From: Sporobacter sp963675425
Lineage (GTDB): Bacteria; Bacillota; Clostridia; Oscillospirales; Oscillospiraceae
DNA: 64,000 nucleotides
Assembly: GCA_963675425.1 (NCBI GenBank)
Contig: OY776214.1
Span: 3,844,001-3,908,000, forward strand
Direction: 5' to 3'
Shown piece after piece: positions 60,855-64,000 of the stretch. Both the position numbers and the translations under genes were made by a program. Position 1 is the stretch's first letter, and each line of letters opens with the position of its first letter. The notes beneath the pieces are model-generated. The model was not told the origin of the DNA. It did no database searches and saw nothing but the letters and a program-made list of their open reading frames with translations.

Positions 60855-61022
60855 TCAGCACCAGCCCCCTGTTACAGGTTCATATACAACCATAACGGAA
60901 AAATAAAAAATAGTTGCTTGAAACTTGAGCTCTATGACCTTTACATCGTTTCTGGAAATAAATTCGTTCACCTGTTTTTCCACTTTCGTCTCAGACATTG
61001 ATTGAAAAATCTTTATATTCAT
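60855..61022 (-). CDS. Cse60-like small sporulation protein
   Basis: A 55-codon gene missed by usual length cut-offs. The product begins MNIKIFQSMSETKVEKQVNE and continues to a hydrophobic strand (FYFSVMVVYEP); this pattern (short strand, helix ExxVNxF, then strands) matches the Cse60 family of forespore or sigma-E-controlled small proteins. GGAGG lies 6 bases before ATG 61022, only one base after the stop of the zinc-ribbon gene, so both are translated from one message. A run of nine G (minus strand; plus 61032-61040) adjoins the ribosome site. Confidence 0.72.
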   Translation of the reverse strand: MNIKIFQSMSETKVEKQVNEFISRNDVKVIELKFQATIFYFSVMVVYEPVTGGWC

Positions 61023-61023
61023 T

Positions 61024-61269
61024 TTACACCTCCCCCCCCCGTAATAACATAGACATCGTAATAGCTACTAAGTCAAGTACTACAAGCCCACAAGCCTTGC
61101 AGATATATCCCCCATAATCATTTGAAGAAAATGCTTTTCTTGCGATCATAACATCCTTCGGGTCATCTGAGTTTAAGGATAATTTATGTCTTTGCTTGTT
61201 AAAGGCTATTAGATTTCCTGTCTGTAAGTAACCGGGTTGCATTTCATTATTGCATTTGGGACAGTTCAT
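61024..61269 (-). CDS. Small zinc-ribbon protein
   Basis: An 81-residue protein with CPKC at residues 3-6 and CKAC at about 57-60, so probably one zinc ribbon, and a middle segment with KAFSSNDYGGYICKACGLVV. It resembles small Firmicute zinc-ribbon proteins of unknown function (DUF6487-like). GGAGG lies 6-7 bases before ATG 61269. The last codons run through a G9 tract that also forms part of the ribosome site of the next gene, so the end of the frame depends on the tract length. It is the first gene of a two-gene unit with the Cse60-like gene. Confidence 0.75.
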   Translation of the reverse strand: MNCPKCNNEMQPGYLQTGNLIAFNKQRHKLSLNSDDPKDVMIARKAFSSNDYGGYICKACGLVVLDLVAITMSMLLRGGEV

Positions 61270-61362
61270 CAGATTCCTCCAAGCATGATATATATAACCA
61301 GTTATTACTTATCACTCAGCTCGCGACAAGCGGATGTATAGGCATATCACATGCTTTAGCCT

Positions 61363-62325
61363 CTAATGCCGCTTTTTCAGCATACGATGATAAATGGGCC
61401 CGTCTATGGGTGCTGCAGTCACGGCTTCAAGTTGTCCGGCGCGAAGCATTTCTTCTATTCGGAGCGCAATCCACCCATCCCCAATGCCAAGCTGGTATTT
61501 TCCGATTATCCGGCCAATAAGCCTTGCCTCATGAAATGTTTCTGTTTCCGCGGCGATTTCACGCATAATAAAATCGTCATAGAGGGCCTCCGGCATACTG
61601 ACCAACTGCCCGTTCAGCACCGCACGCAGCGGCGCGTTCTCTTTTTGCAGGGTCCGCCAATGGGCCGCGCAGCCCTGGCAGAATACCCGCGGGGCCATTC
61701 TCTGCCAGACCAGATATCTATGCCAGTCTCCGGGGGCGATTTCCCCCCAGCCGGCCATTCGTATGATATTACCGTTCCCGTCGGCCTCCCATTCCGGGAG
61801 CCGTATAAGATTGATCGGCCCGATGGAGCTCCCCAGCTCATCCAGCACGGCCATAAACCAGTACAGACCACAAAGGTCATCCGGCTGGTTGCTGTACCAT
61901 AGGCGAAGCGGCTCTCTCTTCCCGGCACGGTCAAGAACCATATCCAGATTATCCGTTGCCCTTTGCATCAGCTTCTGAGCCGCCTGCCGCCCTCCATGCT
62001 CGGGATAGAGGCAAAACAAGCGTTCCAGCACTAGCTGTCGCCGTGTATCGGGCCGGCTCTTTGAAATATCGCCGACGCTCAGCGCCAGGTTAAATCCAAA
62101 TACATCAGCAAGATTTCCACCAATAGGCACAGCGCGTTCCCATGCCAAACGTTCCCTTTCCTCCGCTTCCCGGCGGGCGTCTTCGATTTCTTCCTTCGTT
62201 AGCTCACCGCCGTCTGCACAAAGGACGCTAACGCCTATGCCAATGCACCCGGGATTACCCCTGCCATAGTTCATGGCCACTTTCAGTCCCCCGGCTGCAC
62301 TATCGCTAAATACTATTTCAATCAT
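61363..62325 (-). CDS. DUF1835/DUF3658-type domain protein
   Basis: A 320-residue soluble protein: an N-terminal DUF1835-like domain (MIEIVFSDSAAGGLKVAMNYGR, GNLADVFGFNLALSVGDIS in pieces; about 1-250, with RLPEWEADGN and the WGEIAPG motif) and a C-terminal DUF3658-like domain (about 250-318, IIGKYQLGIGDGWIALRIEEML). Proteins of this pair occur as lone genes in Firmicutes and Bacteroides; function is unknown. The start is ATG 62325 with GGAAGA upstream. Confidence 0.82.
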   Translation of the reverse strand: MIEIVFSDSAAGGLKVAMNYGRGNPGCIGIGVSVLCADGGELTKEEIEDARREAEERERLAWERAVPIGGNLADVFGFNLALSVGDISKSRPDTRRQLVLERLFCLYPEHGGRQAAQKLMQRATDNLDMVLDRAGKREPLRLWYSNQPDDLCGLYWFMAVLDELGSSIGPINLIRLPEWEADGNGNIIRMAGWGEIAPGDWHRYLVWQRMAPRVFCQGCAAHWRTLQKENAPLRAVLNGQLVSMPEALYDDFIMREIAAETETFHEARLIGRIIGKYQLGIGDGWIALRIEEMLRAGQLEAVTAAPIDGPIYHRMLKKRH

Positions 62326-62400
62326 ATTTTTCTTCCAAATTCTGTTGATCAGAGATTAGTTATGACTCTTCCTACCGCTATTGCCCGCACGCAGCCAAAC

Positions 62401-63216
62401 TTAATCCAGATTATCAGGAATGGCCCAGGACTGAAGCGCGTCCCGGTACTCCTCATAGTCTAATCCGAAACCGTAACTATGCTCCTGACTCGGCAGGGTT
62501 CCCTGCGGAAACGTGACTTCCAGATTATCGGGAAACAGAATGATATACTCCGGCCTGAGCGCGGCCTCCATTTCGGCCCGCAAAGCCGCGTCGGCATCAA
62601 ACACATCCAGAAGCATCTGCCGGGCCTCCTGCTCGGGCAGCGTGAACAAGTCCCAATTGCTGATCACCTCGCCGGTCTCCCGGTCAAACACCGCGCCCAG
62701 GCGAAGCTCCTGCACGGTTTGCCCGCCGACGGGCAGGAGCACGGATGTTATAAAGCACATGATCTTATCGTTAGAGGCCGTGGGCGCAACATCCTGGCTG
62801 ACGCGCCGCTTATGATATTCCGTTCCGCTTTCTTTACAGGCCCGATACTCGGCGTAGGCTTTTTCCAGCTCTGCTTGCGTGTCGTATAGAAGGCCCCGCT
62901 CATCATAATACGAAAGGACGGCCTTTTGAGCCGACTCGCCTAAATCGGCAAAGCTCTCCACCCCGGCCACAGAAACATTTTCCGGGCCGCTGGGCTGCTG
63001 GATTATCAGCAGCGTCGTCCCATCCGCCAGCTTGTAGTACTCATCGACGCTATAATCCCGCCACCACAGGTCCGCGCTCTCGCCGTCAGAAAAGGTGACG
63101 ACCTTTTCCTCCTTCAGCGTCCACGTATCTTGATCCTGCTGCATACCTGCGGCGCAGCCCGCCGTCAGCAGCAAACCTAACAGCAAAGCCCCTGTAAGCA
63201 GTCGTTTTAATATCAT
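62401..63216 (-). CDS. Lipoprotein with DUF3298-like C-terminal domain
   Basis: A 271-residue lipoprotein: signal peptide with lipobox LLTAGC (Cys21) and an outer domain. The C-terminal half (LRLGAVFDRETGEVISNWDLF, then EYIILFPDNLEVTF and SYGFGLDYEEYRDAL) resembles the RsiV/PdaC-type DUF3298 fold, which in RsiV binds lysozyme. Here it could sense or bind wall components, but that is inference. GGGGAGAG precedes ATG 63216. It stands between the DUF1835-type gene and the nitroreductase gene. Confidence 0.72.
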   Translation of the reverse strand: MILKRLLTGALLLGLLLTAGCAAGMQQDQDTWTLKEEKVVTFSDGESADLWWRDYSVDEYYKLADGTTLLIIQQPSGPENVSVAGVESFADLGESAQKAVLSYYDERGLLYDTQAELEKAYAEYRACKESGTEYHKRRVSQDVAPTASNDKIMCFITSVLLPVGGQTVQELRLGAVFDRETGEVISNWDLFTLPEQEARQMLLDVFDADAALRAEMEAALRPEYIILFPDNLEVTFPQGTLPSQEHSYGFGLDYEEYRDALQSWAIPDNLD

Positions 63217-63316
63217 GCACTCTCTCCCCTATTTCGGTAACTTCATATCAAGTAACCTTTTTTCCAACACTTCTTTTTATCCCGACATCGTACTGTATCG
63301 CCAAAGCGTAGAAGGC

Positions 63317-64000
63317 TCAATCCGGGAGCCAGGAAAACTTGTAGACGGCGTTCTCCGGAATAGCCACTGCGGGGGCGACGCCCAGCTCAAACCTTCCGCC
63401 AAGGCCTTTCTCCAGTGCGGCGAGATGGAAATGGCAGGCCGCGATGCCCATGTCAATACTCTGCATGTCGAAATTGAAGGCGCCGCTGTAACCCGGGGTT
63501 TTCTGCTCGAAAAAGTGGTATCGGCCTGATTCCCGGACGATCCGCCAAGGCTGTTTGTTGGAGGCCGACGGCCCCAGCCGCACCATCTCGAGGGGATAGG
63601 CGTACGGCCCGGCCTCTTCCTGCGAAAGCGGCGATTGAAAATCGCCGTCGAAAAACAGCGCATCCCACGGCTTGCGGGAATCGGCACGGACAAAGCCGCG
63701 TACCAGGTTTTCACGCAGGCTCTTCTTTTCAAAATAACCCACCGGCGAAATGGCGGGAATAAAGGACTTCTCCGATTCGCCCAGTGCCTTCATGAACTCG
63801 GCGCGGTTAAACGTCCCGCCCAGCCAGCAGGTACCAAGCCCCAGCGTCGTCAGGTACAGTATCAGCTTTTCAAATTCATACCCGAGGGCCTCAACGGCAT
63901 AGTCGCCCTCCTCGGCTTTGGAAATGATAAAGACGGATGCGCCCTTAATCATCCCATAGGTGCCCAGCTTAGCGCCGCCCGCCGCCAGCTCCGCCTCCAG
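63317..64000 (-). CDS. Nitroreductase-family protein, 5' end missing
   Basis: The reading frame is open to the last base, so the gene begins outside the window; 227 codons of the C-terminal part are seen. It resembles the TM1586-type nitroreductase group (FMN-binding, often two half-domains): LGLGTCWLGGTFNRAEF and LGPSASNKQPWRIV, then DMQSIDMGIAACHFHLAALE. The likely function is a flavin-dependent reductase of nitro compounds or quinones; substrate unknown. The internal ATG 63952 is not a credible start because the frame is well conserved upstream of it. Confidence 0.85.
   Translation of the reverse strand: MEAELAAGGAKLGTYGMIKGASVFIISKAEEGDYAVEALGYEFEKLILYLTTLGLGTCWLGGTFNRAEFMKALGESEKSFIPAISPVGYFEKKSLRENLVRGFVRADSRKPWDALFFDGDFQSPLSQEEAGPYAYPLEMVRLGPSASNKQPWRIVRESGRYHFFEQKTPGYSGAFNFDMQSIDMGIAACHFHLAALEKGLGGRFELGVAPAVAIPENAVYKFSWLPD

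Noticed and set aside
1..64000. CRISPR arrays, tRNA, rRNA, transposase or integrase genes
   Set aside because: No regularly spaced repeats, no cloverleaf with CCA-type ends and no recombinase motifs were found by eye; very divergent tRNAs could be missed.

Overview
The window reads as chromosome of a spore-forming, anaerobic, diderm-free Firmicute of the class Clostridia (an Oscillospirales-like organism is my best guess). The reasons are strong AGGAGG ribosome sites, base composition a little above 50% GC by eye, sporulation-type genes (a SpoIID domain protein, a SpoVD-like PBP with PASTA domains, a Cse60-like small protein), a meso-DAP type MurE, SLH surface-anchoring domains, and molybdenum hydroxylase genes. 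No rRNA, tRNA, CRISPR array, transposase or integrase was seen.

Layout. 1-3.9 kb: the end of a molybdenum hydroxylase locus, a large subunit cut by the window edge and a flavin subunit that carries a whole GltD-like NAD(P)H:acceptor module nested inside it. 4.1-8.1 kb: class Ic-type aminotransferase, DUF421 membrane protein, MFS transporter. 8.2-14.2 kb: cell-surface genes on the minus strand: an N-acetylmuramoyl-L-alanine amidase fused to a beta-lactamase-fold domain, a zinc-ribbon/TPR/LRR/YARHG membrane protein, and an SLH-anchored 5'-nucleotidase. 14.5-18.9 kb: thiamine pyrophosphokinase, a HAD phosphatase, a 220-bp hairpin-rich insertion between two copies of a terminator, and a four-domain CoA-disulfide reductase/rhodanese/TusA/DsrE protein. 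19-23.3 kb: an autoregulated marR-ABC-ABC efflux operon with a clear operator. 23.4-30.2 kb: small orphan genes, SpoIID-like protein, malic enzyme, CPBP protease, and an EamA transporter with a histidine-rich tail. 30.3-34 kb: methyltransferase, a frameshifted rqcH, mini-RNase III, and a YihY/BrkB protein.

34-47.5 kb holds the division and cell-wall (dcw) cluster on the minus strand: mraZ, rsmH, ftsL, a SpoVD-like PBP, murE, mraY, ftsW, murG, murA, ftsQ, ftsZ. It starts from a sigma-A promoter with MraZ-type repeats. murF, murD, murC, murB and ftsA are absent from it. Directly upstream, behind its own promoter and a possible leader attenuator, lie vanG-like and vanT-like genes (D-Ala-D-Ser-type ligase and membrane serine/alanine racemase) without vanXY. 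Divergent from vanG is a three-gene signalling module: a 7TM-PAS protein lacking a kinase ATPase domain, a NarL-type response regulator and a full histidine kinase with a four-cysteine cluster.

55-64 kb: a lipoprotein, a coiled-coil protein, coaD, rsmD, uvrC, a CBO0543-like membrane protein, a short zinc-ribbon/Cse60-like operon, a DUF1835/DUF3658-type protein, another lipoprotein and a nitroreductase cut by the right edge. The strongest candidates for unusual biology are the nested flavoprotein fusion, the vanG-vanT/sensor region with its leader, the amidase/beta-lactamase fusion, and the structured 220-bp element. All functional statements are from reading the sequence and family knowledge; no searches were run.
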